Positions 6,633 through 15,650 are shown, counted from the stretch's first letter. The stretch: 36,502 nt of DNA from an uncultured Ruminococcus sp. (GCA_902792115.1 CADAYJ010000005.1:1-36502); one strand, 5' to 3'. A program made the numbers and translations. The notes: generated by a model not told the origin, from the letters alone.

Positions 6633-7736
6633 GTGGAAAACCCGTATTTAAATAAGTCAAGATATCCCGGAGGAGCCGATTATCTGACGTCCTCCTGCTC
6701 CGTGAACAGGATACGGCTTGTGAAGCTGCCCGTTTACGGAGTGGACGACGAGATCGAGGGGCTGACCGTCAAGGAGTTTTTTAACGCGAAGCTCGTCATT
6801 GCCGCCGTCAAGGCGCACGCGGACGAGCTGCATATAGACCTTAGCAGCTGCCACGAGAAGAAGCTGCCGCGCAGGCTCGCGCAGAAGGCTGCCGATGAGA
6901 CGGACGAAAGCGGCGCGGCGCTTGCGAGAAAAATGATGATGCGCTTCGGAGACCGCCTGGGGCTTCTGCTCCTGGCGCTGAAGCTCGGCGAGCCGGAAAA
7001 CAGAGCGGCGCGCGAGGACTGGACAGACGCTCACTGGGAATACTGGGCGCAGGTCAGGGATATTATCCTAGTCGGAGGGCTTGCAAGCGGACTTTTCGGC
7101 GAGATACTGCGCGAGCGTATCGAAGCTGTGTTCGCGCTGCGCGGCATTGCTCCGTATAATATCCTGCTGTACGACAATGCGGCGCAGGCTGCCGTGCTTG
7201 GCTGTGCAAGCTGCATCAAGGCGCGCGACGGCGTGTTTGTCGTGATGGATTTCGGGCAGACGAGCATCAAGCGCAGCTACGTCGTCAAGTGCGACGGCGA
7301 GATCACAGAGGTGAAAACGCTTGAGTCGATCGCCTCGAAAAATATGGAGTGGGTGATGCCGGACGAGGAGGAGCGTCTGCGTCAGGCGAAGGAGCTTCAC
7401 GCATACCTCGCCGCAGCCGTCGAGCAGACCTTCCGCGAGGCGAAGCAGGCGACGAAAACGCAGCCGGGCAGCGAGGTCATTATCAGCGTCGCGAGCTACA
7501 CCGTTGACGGAACGCTCAATGACTCGCGCAGCGGCTACGCGAAGCTGTGCGCCCTCGGCAGCAATTATGCCGAGCTGCTAGCATGGGAGCTTTCCGGCAG
7601 ACTGCGCTGCGGGATCGACGTCCGTCTGCTGCACGACGGAACGGCGGTTGCGCTCAATTTCCGCCGCCGCAGGGATACAGTGTGCCTCTCCGTCGGCTCC
7701 TATTTTGGTATAGGCTTCCCGGAGACGAAGGCGTGA
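6633..7736 (+). CDS. ROK/hexokinase-like (ASKHA-fold) protein with permuted motif order
   Basis: A 367-residue soluble protein of unknown role. It carries three sequence motifs of the actin/hexokinase/ROK superfamily: a phosphate-1-like loop DFGQTSIK at D206, a phosphate-2-like segment HDGTAVAL with D335, and an adenosine-type segment IILVGGLASG at G148-G149. In ordinary family members the order is phosphate-1, phosphate-2, adenosine. Here the adenosine motif comes first and is followed by NAAQAAVLGCAS, which resembles the C-terminal end of ROK proteins; then the domain starts afresh at about residue 200. The protein ends at the strand SVGSYFGIG, which in ROK proteins lies mid-chain. That is the pattern of a circular permutation. 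It could be a sugar kinase, a sensor or a non-catalytic nucleotide-binding protein. The GTG start follows GGGGGTGA at good spacing. It has its own promoter. Fold assignment is inference from motifs. Confidence 0.7.
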   Translation: MENPYLNKSRYPGGADYLTSSCSVNRIRLVKLPVYGVDDEIEGLTVKEFFNAKLVIAAVKAHADELHIDLSSCHEKKLPRRLAQKAADETDESGAALARKMMMRFGDRLGLLLLALKLGEPENRAAREDWTDAHWEYWAQVRDIILVGGLASGLFGEILRERIEAVFALRGIAPYNILLYDNAAQAAVLGCASCIKARDGVFVVMDFGQTSIKRSYVVKCDGEITEVKTLESIASKNMEWVMPDEEERLRQAKELHAYLAAAVEQTFREAKQATKTQPGSEVIISVASYTVDGTLNDSRSGYAKLCALGSNYAELLAWELSGRLRCGIDVRLLHDGTAVALNFRRRRDTVCLSVGSYFGIGFPETKA

Positions 7737-7830
7737 GCGGCGCGGCTTTGCCTTCCCGATAAAACACTGAGAAAAAATGTAAAATTCCGGAAGGCTTCGC
7801 CCTTCTTCGACAAAATACCGAATAAATATG

Positions 7831-7839
7831 TGCTATAAT
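7831..7839 (+). promoter_or_regulatory. Extended -10 promoter of the 7893 gene
   Basis: TGCTATAAT is a perfect extended -10 element; no convincing -35 box is placed at 16-18 nt. Leader about 45 nt. Confidence 0.55.
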
Positions 7840-7892
7840 GGATAAGCCGACGGAAGCAACGGCGGTGAAATGATCCGAAAGAGGTGTGGAAC

Positions 7893-9062
7893 ATGAATGT
7901 GATTGACCTTAGAGACGAGCTGTATAAAAGGCGTATTGAGATTATCGCGATCGAGGGTGAGCGCGTTTATTACGCCGAGGAGCTAAGCGACGACGGCGAG
8001 ACGCGCCTCTGCCTGTACTGCTACGACGCCGCCGAGGAGGAGGAGAGAGTCCTCTCGTTCTTTATCCTCGAAACTGCCGATTGCATCGAGCATTACTACG
8101 CCTGCGGCGAAAGCATTCTGATCCTGTTTGAGAACGAGAGCAGCAGCGCGTGGCTCATCAAGATAAACAAGCGCAGCGGCGCGGAGCTGTACAGAAGAAG
8201 GCTCTCGCTGATCGGGCGTTTCTGCGGCTGCGTGCCGGTTGATGAGGACAATTTAATAATCTACACAAAGGCGGACGAGGAGAACCGTTCGCTCTTCAAC
8301 CGCTGTCTCGAAACGACGAACAGCGACACGATCGCCAATCTGTACGATACGGCGAAGGGCTTCCGCTACTTCGTTAAGGACTTTAAAACGGCGGCGCTGC
8401 TGAGGGAAGGCGCGCAGTCGTTTACAACGGCGAAGGGCGAGGAGAAGCTGCTTCTTGCCGATCCGTACTGCGGCGAAGCGGAGAAGGAGGATCTCGTTCG
8501 CGCGCTCGGCGAGCGGCTGGAGGAGGAGAACGAGGAGCTTCGCGACAATATCTGGCTGATCTCGAAGGACAAGCTGCTCGGCGCCTTGAAAAGCGGCAGC
8601 GAAAAGCTCCCGTTAAGGCGCGCCGCAAGCGCCGGAAGAGAGGGCACTGTGCGCTTTGAGTGCGTGAGCGGCGGCAGCATCATCTTCCGAGCGAAGGTTT
8701 ACAGATCGGGGTTGGAGCAGTTTTTTGCGATGTCTGCGGCTAACGGCAGCGTGGCGCCTGTCGCATCGGTTCGCCCGAAGCAGGACGGCTCGTATTACTT
8801 CACGGACGCCTGCGGCGGCAGCATTTATTACCTCACGCGCGGCGGCGTCAGAATTCGCCTTAAAGGTGAGGTCGGCAGCAGCGCCGATATGACGTACCCC
8901 GAAAAAGCAGGCTCGATGATCAGCTGTATCGACGACCGCTACGTCGTCGCGAGCAGAGACAGGGCGGAGCCGAAGATCGCGATCTATGACAGCCGCCTGC
9001 ATATCACCGACACATTCGAGGCGAGAGCGAAGGTCAAGGGCGCGACGGTAGTGCTGTATTGA
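7893..9062 (+). CDS. Unknown soluble beta-rich protein
   Basis: I do not recognise this 389-residue protein. It has no signal peptide and no membrane segment. The sequence runs in short beta-strand-like blocks ending in turns (RVYYAEELSDDGETRLCLYCYD, then AWLIKINKRSG, GSYYFTDACGGSIYYLTRGG, CIDDRYVVASRD, PKIAIYDSRLHI), the look of a beta-propeller or WD/YVTN-like sensor domain, interrupted by an acidic Glu/Lys-rich helical stretch near residues 190-215. The ATG at 7893 is preferred to an in-frame GTG at 7884 because GAGGTG sits at the right distance. It has its own extended -10 promoter and a strong terminator after it (9146-9203), so it is a single-gene unit between the ASKHA-like gene and the glycogen operon. 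A functional link to either is not shown. Confidence 0.75.
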   Translation: MNVIDLRDELYKRRIEIIAIEGERVYYAEELSDDGETRLCLYCYDAAEEEERVLSFFILETADCIEHYYACGESILILFENESSSAWLIKINKRSGAELYRRRLSLIGRFCGCVPVDEDNLIIYTKADEENRSLFNRCLETTNSDTIANLYDTAKGFRYFVKDFKTAALLREGAQSFTTAKGEEKLLLADPYCGEAEKEDLVRALGERLEEENEELRDNIWLISKDKLLGALKSGSEKLPLRRAASAGREGTVRFECVSGGSIIFRAKVYRSGLEQFFAMSAANGSVAPVASVRPKQDGSYYFTDACGGSIYYLTRGGVRIRLKGEVGSSADMTYPEKAGSMISCIDDRYVVASRDRAEPKIAIYDSRLHITDTFEARAKVKGATVVLY

Positions 9063-9145
9063 TATATTAGCCTTAATAAGATATAATATTTTCCCTCGGC
9101 GAATTTATTATTATGAAAAGTGCATAGTTGAAAATCTACAAAAAA

Positions 9146-9203
9146 CCGCTTTTTGCTTTGTGAAAACTGATCAAACAGACATAGCAAAAAGCGGCGATTT
9201 TTT
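9146..9203 (+). terminator. Rho-independent terminator after the 7893 gene
   Basis: A 12-bp stem (CCGCTTTTTGCT / AGCAAAAAGCGG) around a loop of about 25 nt, followed by CGA and TTTTTT. The complement is A-rich before the stem as well, so it may work in both directions. Confidence 0.85.
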
Positions 9204-9264
9204 ATAATCGTTAATAACCACAAAATAAGTGATGAAATTTTGTGTTAAAATTGTGTAAAATAGC

Positions 9265-9293
9265 TTGAAAAAATTCTTTATTTTTGATATGAT
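9265..9293 (+). promoter_or_regulatory. Sigma-A promoter of the glg operon
   Basis: TTGAAA, 17-nt spacer, TATGAT, about 75 nt before the glgB ATG. AAAGGAG at 9351-9357 is the ribosome binding site. Confidence 0.75.
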
Positions 9294-9367
9294 ATTATTG
9301 TATAGTGATCGGCGTATGCACTGTGCCGTGAATGTACTCAAAACCACGATAAAGGAGCGTGTATCAT

Positions 9368-11566
9368 ATGTTAGACAGTATCGTTCAGGGCTTGCTTGAT
9401 GATTTCCATGCCGGCACGAGCGCGAGGGCTTACGACCTTCTCGGAGCGCACCGTTCTTATATGTTCGGGCAGCTTGGCGTTGTGTTCCGCGTCTGGGCGC
9501 CGAACGCGGCAGCGGTCTCTGTCGTCGGCGATTTCAACTACTGGAATCCCGAGGCGAACCACATGGGGAAGATCAGCGAAGCCGGCGTTTGGGAGTGCTT
9601 TGTCCCGAACGTAGTGACGGAGTTTGCAAACTACAAATACTGCATAGACACGCCGTGGGGCGAGAGGCTGTACAAGTGCGATCCCTATGCTTTCCATTTT
9701 GAGACGCGCCCGAATAATTCCTCAAAGTTCTATGACATCGAGGGGTTTGAGTGGGACGACGAGGAGTGGATCAAAAACAAAAAGCCGAATACCCACAACG
9801 AGGAGCCGATCAACGTCTACGAGGTTCACGCCGGCTCATGGAAGAAGAGCGACCACGGCGAATTTATCAGCTATCGTGAGCTTGCTGACGAGCTGATCCC
9901 TTACGTTGCCGAGATGGGGTATACCCACATCGAGTTCATGCCGCTTACGGAGTACCCGTTCGACGGCTCGTGGGGCTACCAGGTCACGGGCTACTACGCT
10001 CCGACCTCGCGCTACGGCACGCCGCATGACTTTATGTACCTCATCGACAAGGCGCACAAGGCAGGTCTCGGCGTTATCCTGGACTGGGTGCCGTCTCACT
10101 TCCCGAAGGACGGATACGCTCTCGCACGCTTTGACGGAACCTGCTGCTACGAGTATGAGGACTGGCGCAAGGGCGAGCATAAGGAGTGGGGCACTCTCGT
10201 ATACAATTACAGCCGCTATGAGGTCATCAGCTTCCTTATCTCCAGCGCGATGTTCTGGATGGAGAAGTACCATATCGACGGCATAAGAGTAGACGCCGTC
10301 GCCTCGATGCTTTACCTCGACTACAACCGCAAGGACGGCGAGTGGGAGCCGAACAAGTTCGGCGGCAAGGAGAACCTGGAGGCGATAGAGTTCCTCAAGC
10401 GCCTCAACGAGACGTGCGCGAAGCTCTTCCCCGGCAACATGATGATCGCCGAGGAATCGACGGCGTTCCCAATGGTCTCCCGTCCGACGGACATGGGCGG
10501 CCTCGGCTTCAGCTACAAGTGGAACATGGGCTGGATGAACGATATGCTGCGCTACCTCGCGCTCGATCCGATCTACCGCCCGTACCACCACGACAACCTG
10601 ACATTCTCGCTTATTTACGCATTCAGCGAGAATTTCATGCTCCCGATCTCGCACGACGAGGTCGTATACGGCAAGTGCTCGCTTATGAACAAGATGCCGG
10701 GAGACTATGAGATGAAGTTTGCCGGAGTCAAGACATTCATCGGCTACATGATGTCTCACCCCGGAAAGAAGCTGACGTTCATGGGCGCCGAGATAGGTCA
10801 GTTTGACGAGTGGAACTACGAAGGTCAGCTCAGCTGGGAGGTGCTCGACTACGACCGCCACCGCGAGCTTAAAACGTTCTTCCGCGACATCAATCTCTTC
10901 TACCGCGAAAATCCGCCGCTCTACGAGGTGGACTCCTCGTGGGAGGGCTTCCAGTGGATCTGCCACAGCGACTACCAGCAGTCGATACTCGTCTTCCGCA
11001 GGATCGCGAAGGACGGCAGCGAGCTTATCAGCATCTGCAATTTCCAGCCGATGCTCAGGGAGAATTACGTCATAGGCGTTCCGAACGCCGGAGTTTACGC
11101 AGAGGTCTTTTCGACTGACGCGAAGGCGTACGGCGGCAGCGGATTTACGAACGGCACGCAGATCAAGTCAAAGCGCAAGGCGTGCCACGATCTGCCGGAT
11201 TCCATCACGGTGACGATTCCGCCGCTCTCCGTGCTCTATCTTAAGTGCGTGAAGAAGACGCCTCAAAAGTCGAAGACGGAGAAGCCTGCCGAAAAGAAGA
11301 CGGAGAAGAAAACTGCCGCGAAGGCAGCCGAAAAGCCTGCGGCAAAGAAGACTACGGCAAAGGCAGCCGAAAAGCCTGCGGCGAAGAAGGCTACGGCAAA
11401 GGCAGCCGAAAAGCCTGCGGCGAAGAAGGCTACGGCAAAGGCAGCCGAAAAGCCGGCGGCAAAGAAGACGGCAGCAAAGGCAGCCGAAAAGCCGGCGGCA
11501 AAGAAGACGGCAGCAAAGGCAGCCGAAAAAACTTCCGAAAAGCCGGAGGGCAAGTCCGAAAGATAA
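9368..11566 (+). CDS. glgB: 1,4-alpha-glucan branching enzyme with Lys/Ala-rich repeat tail
   Basis: Makes the alpha-1,6 branches of glycogen by cutting an alpha-1,4 chain and transferring it. It has 732 residues: a CBM48 domain (about 25-115, FRVWAPNA and VVGDFNYW), a GH13 barrel, and a C-terminal beta domain. Catalytic residues are present: nucleophile D309 in GIRVDAV, acid/base E362 in IAEEST, and D430 in ISHDEV, with the spacing of known branching enzymes. The ATG at 9368 is chosen because AAAGGAG lies 10 nt upstream; an in-frame GTG at 9359 is too close. The odd part is a tail from about residue 629 to the end, almost only Lys, Ala, Pro, Thr and Glu, built on a 13-residue repeat (see 11321-11529). 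Branching enzymes normally end near residue 630. It is the first gene of the glycogen operon. Confidence 0.95.
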   Translation: MLDSIVQGLLDDFHAGTSARAYDLLGAHRSYMFGQLGVVFRVWAPNAAAVSVVGDFNYWNPEANHMGKISEAGVWECFVPNVVTEFANYKYCIDTPWGERLYKCDPYAFHFETRPNNSSKFYDIEGFEWDDEEWIKNKKPNTHNEEPINVYEVHAGSWKKSDHGEFISYRELADELIPYVAEMGYTHIEFMPLTEYPFDGSWGYQVTGYYAPTSRYGTPHDFMYLIDKAHKAGLGVILDWVPSHFPKDGYALARFDGTCCYEYEDWRKGEHKEWGTLVYNYSRYEVISFLISSAMFWMEKYHIDGIRVDAVASMLYLDYNRKDGEWEPNKFGGKENLEAIEFLKRLNETCAKLFPGNMMIAEESTAFPMVSRPTDMGGLGFSYKWNMGWMNDMLRYLALDPIYRPYHHDNLTFSLIYAFSENFMLPISHDEVVYGKCSLMNKMPGDYEMKFAGVKTFIGYMMSHPGKKLTFMGAEIGQFDEWNYEGQLSWEVLDYDRHRELKTFFRDINLFYRENPPLYEVDSSWEGFQWICHSDYQQSILVFRRIAKDGSELISICNFQPMLRENYVIGVPNAGVYAEVFSTDAKAYGGSGFTNGTQIKSKRKACHDLPDSITVTIPPLSVLYLKCVKKTPQKSKTEKPAEKKTEKKTAAKAAEKPAAKKTTAKAAEKPAAKKATAKAAEKPAAKKATAKAAEKPAAKKTAAKAAEKPAAKKTAAKAAEKTSEKPEGKSER
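11321..11529 (+). repeat. 39-bp tandem repeats encoding the GlgB tail
   Basis: The string AAGGCAGCCGAAAA recurs exactly every 39 bp, at 11321, 11360, 11399, 11438, 11477 and 11516: five full units and one partial. Each unit encodes 13 residues around AKAAEKPAAKK. Copies differ at a few bases (CCTGCG versus CCGGCG, ACTACG/GCTACG/ACGGCA), with neighbouring copies most alike, which points to growth by local duplication. Confidence 0.97.
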
Positions 11567-11751
11567 TGAACGGCCGCAGGCCTGAATAAAGTTTATAGCA
11601 TATCGAAGGCGCCCAGCCGAAGCTATGTTAAATATATGCCCGGAGCTTCATAAGGTGAAATTGAATATAGGAAGGATCGGGCAGGGCAATAATCTGAAAC
11701 AGAAGCATCAAAATTTTGACAAAATCTTAGAATTGAAACGGAGGCTTTATT

Positions 11752-12966
11752 ATGCTACCTAAGCAGGAGGTTGTAGCAATGCTCCTCGCAGGAGGCCAGG
11801 GCAGCAGACTTGGCGTTCTCACGAGGAAAGTGGCTAAGCCGGCAGTGCCGTTCGGCGGAAAGTACAGAATCATTGATTTCCCGCTCTCGAACTGCACTAA
11901 TTCCGGCATTGAAGCGGTCGGCGTGCTCACGCAGTATCAGCCGCTCGTGCTGAATGATTATCTCGGCAACGGTCAGCCGTGGGATCTCGACAACGACAAC
12001 GCCGGCGTACATATCCTTTCGCCGTACGAGCAGAAGGACGGCGCAAAGTGGTATTCGGGCACGGCAAACGCTATCTACCAGAACATCAACTTTATCGAAA
12101 GATATGATCCGGAGTACGTTCTCATTCTCTCCGGCGACCACATCTACAAAATGGACTATGCAGCGATGATCTCCTTCCACGAGGAGCACAACGCGGACTG
12201 CACAATCGCCGTTATCGACGTTCCCCTTGAGGAGGCTTCGCGCTTCGGCATCATGAACACCAACCCCGACGGCTCCATCTACGAGTTTGAGGAGAAGCCG
12301 GCTCACCCGAAGAGCACGAACGCCTCGATGGGCATTTACGTTTTCAGTTGGGACAAACTGAGAAAGTACCTCATGCTCGACGCCGCGGATCCGAACAGCG
12401 CCAACGACTTCGGAAAGAACGTCCTCCCGGCAATGCTTGAAAACGGCGAGAGAATGTTTGCTTATCCGTTCGAGGGATACTGGAAGGACGTCGGAACGAT
12501 CGACAGCCTCTGGGAGGCAAACATGGATCTTCTCGATCCGAAGACGAAGCTCGATCTTACGGACAAGAAGGACAAGATCTATTCCAGAAATCCGATGTAT
12601 CCGCCTCACTTTGTAAGCGATTCGGCGGAGATCCAGAATTCGATGGTCGCGGACGGCTGCAACGTATACGGCTCGCTCGAATTCTCTATGCTCTTCCAGG
12701 GCGTAACGGTCAAGAAGGGCGCGGTTATCACAGACTCTATCCTCATGCCGGGCGTCGTTGTTGAGGAAGGCGCGCGCGTAAGCTACGCTATCGTTGCGGA
12801 GAACGCCGTCATTGGCAAGAACGCCGTCGTAGGCTCGAAGCCGGAGGACGTTGAGAACCGCGACGACTGGGGCATCGCCGTTATCGGCGAGAACCTGACC
12901 ATAGGCGAGGGCGCTGTCGTTGCGCCAAAGGCTATGATCGACGAAGATGTAAAGGGGGCAAATTGA
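11752..12966 (+). CDS. glgC: Glucose-1-phosphate adenylyltransferase, catalytic subunit
   Basis: Makes ADP-glucose from ATP and glucose-1-phosphate, the committed step of bacterial glycogen synthesis. The 404 residues comprise a nucleotidyltransferase domain and a C-terminal left-handed beta-helix. The N-terminus shows the nucleotide loop [13 protein letters not shown], then [15 protein letters not shown]. Further on are [11 protein letters not shown] (metal-binding Asp), the glucose-1-phosphate region [10 protein letters not shown] and SMGIYVF, and hexapeptide repeats such as [14 protein letters not shown]. All catalytic signatures are intact, in contrast to the next gene. The ATG follows GGAGG. 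It is 185 nt after glgB and 1 nt before glgD. In Firmicutes GlgC works alone or as a complex with GlgD. Confidence 0.96.
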   Translation: MLPKQEVVAMLLAGGQGSRLGVLTRKVAKPAVPFGGKYRIIDFPLSNCTNSGIEAVGVLTQYQPLVLNDYLGNGQPWDLDNDNAGVHILSPYEQKDGAKWYSGTANAIYQNINFIERYDPEYVLILSGDHIYKMDYAAMISFHEEHNADCTIAVIDVPLEEASRFGIMNTNPDGSIYEFEEKPAHPKSTNASMGIYVFSWDKLRKYLMLDAADPNSANDFGKNVLPAMLENGERMFAYPFEGYWKDVGTIDSLWEANMDLLDPKTKLDLTDKKDKIYSRNPMYPPHFVSDSAEIQNSMVADGCNVYGSLEFSMLFQGVTVKKGAVITDSILMPGVVVEEGARVSYAIVAENAVIGKNAVVGSKPEDVENRDDWGIAVIGENLTIGEGAVVAPKAMIDEDVKGAN

Positions 12967-12967
12967 T

Positions 12968-14086
12968 ATGGCAGGAAAAAAGATGTTGGGCTTGCTCCTT
13001 ACGAACTTCCAGGATTCATATATCCCGGAGCTGACGACGCAGCGTACGTTCAGCTCGATCCCGTTCGGCGCAAAGTACAGGCTTATTGATTTCTCACTTT
13101 CAAATATGGTAAATTCCGGCGTCAGCAAGATCGGAATCGTTACGAAGAACAACTACCTCTCGCTGATGGATCATATCGGCTCCGGCAAGGCGTGGAACCT
13201 TTCCCGCCGCAGAGGAGGACTTACGTTCCTTCCGCCGTTTGAGAACACGGGCGATATGTATAACACGTTCGTTCAGACGATCGACGCGATCCGCGATTTT
13301 ATCGAGCATTCCTACGAGGACTACGTGCTGATCTCCAGCTCTATGTCCGTCGTTAATATGGACTTCCAGCAGATGATGTCGGCGCACCTCAAGACGAACG
13401 CCGATATCACGATCTGCTTCCGCAACAGACCGCTTTCAAAGAACCCCACCTCCGAGCAGGTCGTTTTCTCGCTCGATAAGAATTCGAGAGTCAGCGAGGT
13501 GCTCGTAAATCCGAGAACGGTCGATTCTGCCGACTGCATGATGAACACCGCGATCGTCAAGAAGGATCTTCTCTTTGAGATCGTCTCCGACTGCGTTAGC
13601 CGCGGCAAGTTCGACTTCGCAAGAGACGTTATCCAGGGCAACGTAAAGCGCTACAACGTCTACGGCTACGAGGTAAAGGGTTACTGCTCGGAAATCGACT
13701 CGATCCAGTCGTATTTCAAGGCTAACATGGATCTGCTCGATCCCGACGTAAGAGAAGAGCTTTTCAATATGCGTAACCCGATCTACACGAAGGTGCGCGA
13801 CGATATGCCCACAAAGTACGGACTCAACAGCTCCGTCAAGAACTCTCTCGTCAGCCCCGGCTGCACGATCGAGGGCGAGGTGGAGAACAGCATCATCTTT
13901 AAGGGCGTTCACATCGCGAGGGGCGCAAAGATCAGCAACTGCATCATCATGCAGGACTGCATGATCGGAGAGGACACAACGCTCAACTACGTCGTCTGCG
14001 ACAAGGACGTTGTCGTTTCGCCGAAGCGTATGCTCTGCGGCATCGACTCCTACCCGGTCTGCATCTCGAAGAAAAGTATCGTCTGA
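12968..14086 (+). CDS. glgD: GlgD, regulatory subunit of ADP-glucose pyrophosphorylase
   Basis: A paralogue of GlgC that in Firmicutes combines with GlgC and raises its activity. The 372-residue protein keeps the overall fold: FGAKYRLIDFSLSNM near the N-terminus, and beta-helix repeats near the end (SIIFKGVHIARGAKISNCIIM). The glycine/arginine nucleotide loop of GlgC is replaced by LLTNFQDSYIPELT, so by itself it should be inactive or weak, which is the known state of GlgD. The ribosome binding site AAAGGGGG lies inside the end of glgC and the ATG starts 1 nt after the glgC stop, so the two are translationally coupled, which fits equal amounts of the two subunits. Confidence 0.95.
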   Translation: MAGKKMLGLLLTNFQDSYIPELTTQRTFSSIPFGAKYRLIDFSLSNMVNSGVSKIGIVTKNNYLSLMDHIGSGKAWNLSRRRGGLTFLPPFENTGDMYNTFVQTIDAIRDFIEHSYEDYVLISSSMSVVNMDFQQMMSAHLKTNADITICFRNRPLSKNPTSEQVVFSLDKNSRVSEVLVNPRTVDSADCMMNTAIVKKDLLFEIVSDCVSRGKFDFARDVIQGNVKRYNVYGYEVKGYCSEIDSIQSYFKANMDLLDPDVREELFNMRNPIYTKVRDDMPTKYGLNSSVKNSLVSPGCTIEGEVENSIIFKGVHIARGAKISNCIIMQDCMIGEDTTLNYVVCDKDVVVSPKRMLCGIDSYPVCISKKSIV

Positions 14087-14165
14087 CGCAGCTTTCGGGA
14101 TCCCATAATAATAAACGCCGGCGGTAAAAGCGAACGGTCGGCAGCAAAAATGGAGGTATTAATTT

Positions 14166-15599
14166 ATGAGAGTATTATTCTGCACAAGTGAAGCAAAGCC
14201 CTTCGCCGCATCGGGCGGTCTTGGCGACGTTGCCGGCTCTCTGCCGCAGGCGCTTCGCCAGAGAATGATCGGCTGCCGCGTTGTAATGCCGCTGTACGGC
14301 GACATTCCGCAGAGCCTTCGCGATACTATGCACTACATAACGAGCTTCACCGTTCCGGTATCCTGGCGCCACCAGTACTGCGGCGTCTTTGAAGCCCGCT
14401 ACAACGGCGTTCTTTATTATTTCATTGACAACGAGTACTATTTCAAGCGCAACGGCCTCTACGGCTTCTACGACGACGCGGAGCGCTTCGCGTTCTTCTC
14501 CAGAGCTTGCCTGGAGATGCTGCCCTACGTTGACTTCAAGCCCGACGTGATCCACTGCAACGACTGGCAGACGGCGCTTGTTCCCGTTTACTACTATCTC
14601 TTCTATTCTCACAACGGCTGGTATCACGACATCAAGAGCCTGTTCACGATCCACAATATCCAGTACCAGGGCAAGTACGGATGGGATCTCAACGAGGACG
14701 TTGTAGGTATCCCTGCACAGGACGGCGCTATCCTCGACCAGGACGGCAAGCTGAACATGATGAAGGGCGCTATCGTTTGCTCTACGAAGGTCAACACCGT
14801 TTCGCCGAGCTACGCACTTGAGATCAAGGATCCGTGGTTCAGCCACGGCCTCGATCCGGCACTCAACCTCTTCCACTACAAGCTCTGCGGTATCCTCAAC
14901 GGAATCGACAACGCAAGCTACGATCCGGCTACGGACTACCACCTCTACGCAAACTACACCTGCGACAACCTCTACGGCAAGAACGAGTGTAAGCGCAGGC
15001 TTCAGGAGAGGCTCAACCTCGACAGGCGCGAGGATATCCCGATCATCACAATGGTATCGAGAATGGTTGCTCACAAGGGCCTCGACCTCGTCCGCGACGG
15101 TATCGACAATATTCTCCAGAACAACGACTGCCAGTTCGTTATCCTCGGCTCCGGAGACGCAGAGTATGAGGACTTCTTCCGCAACCTCCAGTGGCGCTAT
15201 CCGGGCAGAGTATGCTCCTGTTTCGGCTACGTAAACGAGCTTGCAAGAAAGATCTACTCCGGCGGCGACATCTTCCTGATGCCCTCCAAGAGCGAGCCGT
15301 GCGGCCTGTCTCAGATGATCGCGCTGCGCTACGGCAACGTGCCTGTTGTCCGCGAGGTCGGCGGTCTGAAGGATTCCATCCTCGACTCCGGCAACAACGG
15401 CGGCAACGGCTTCACCTTCCGCAACTACGACACATGGGATATGGTCAACGCCGTCAACCGCGCGATCCAGGGCTACTGGAACAGAGACGGTTGGATCCAG
15501 CTCATCTGGCGCTGCATGACCTCCAACTTCTCGTGGGATCGTTCGGCTTCCGACTACATCAACGTCTACAACGACGCACTCTCGCAGCCGAACCCTTGA
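14166..15599 (+). CDS. glgA: Glycogen synthase (ADP-glucose:glucan glucosyltransferase, GT5)
   Basis: Extends alpha-1,4-glucan from ADP-glucose in the cytoplasm. It has 477 residues, normal for bacterial GlgA. The N-terminal Rossmann domain shows KPFAASGGLGDVAGSLP, the donor-binding region (Lys and two Gly), and HCNDWQTAL. The C-terminal GT-B half has SRMVAHKGLDLV and the nucleotide-sugar motif SKSEPCGLSQM with its catalytic Glu. The ATG is preceded by GGAGG. It lies 79 nt after glgD and ends the operon before the terminator at 15616-15646. Confidence 0.96.
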   Translation: MRVLFCTSEAKPFAASGGLGDVAGSLPQALRQRMIGCRVVMPLYGDIPQSLRDTMHYITSFTVPVSWRHQYCGVFEARYNGVLYYFIDNEYYFKRNGLYGFYDDAERFAFFSRACLEMLPYVDFKPDVIHCNDWQTALVPVYYYLFYSHNGWYHDIKSLFTIHNIQYQGKYGWDLNEDVVGIPAQDGAILDQDGKLNMMKGAIVCSTKVNTVSPSYALEIKDPWFSHGLDPALNLFHYKLCGILNGIDNASYDPATDYHLYANYTCDNLYGKNECKRRLQERLNLDRREDIPIITMVSRMVAHKGLDLVRDGIDNILQNNDCQFVILGSGDAEYEDFFRNLQWRYPGRVCSCFGYVNELARKIYSGGDIFLMPSKSEPCGLSQMIALRYGNVPVVREVGGLKDSILDSGNNGGNGFTFRNYDTWDMVNAVNRAIQGYWNRDGWIQLIWRCMTSNFSWDRSASDYINVYNDALSQPNP

Positions 15600-15615
15600 T
15601 AAATTAACAGTAATT

Positions 15616-15646
15616 AACGCCGTCCGTTGGTTCGGGCGGCGTTTTT
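15616..15646 (+). terminator. Rho-independent terminator of the glg operon
   Basis: Stem AACGCCGTCCG / CGGGCGGCGTT with a 6-nt loop and one T-G pair, running into TTTTT. It lies 16 nt after the glgA stop. The convergent operon ends only a few bases away, with no U-run in its direction. Confidence 0.9.
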
Positions 15647-15650
15647 GTGT

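Noticed and set aside
11321..11529. Regular repeats that might suggest a CRISPR array
   Set aside because: The units are head-to-tail with no spacers, in frame with glgB, and encode its C-terminal tail.
11245..11589. Second frame through the glgB repeats (Gly/Lys/Arg-rich)
   Set aside because: It is a by-product of the repeat; it lacks its own start signal and the GlgB frame is continuous with the enzyme.
12968..14086. GlgD as a degenerate or broken glgC copy
   Set aside because: Loss of the nucleotide loop is the normal state of the GlgD subunit family; the frame is intact and coupled to glgC.
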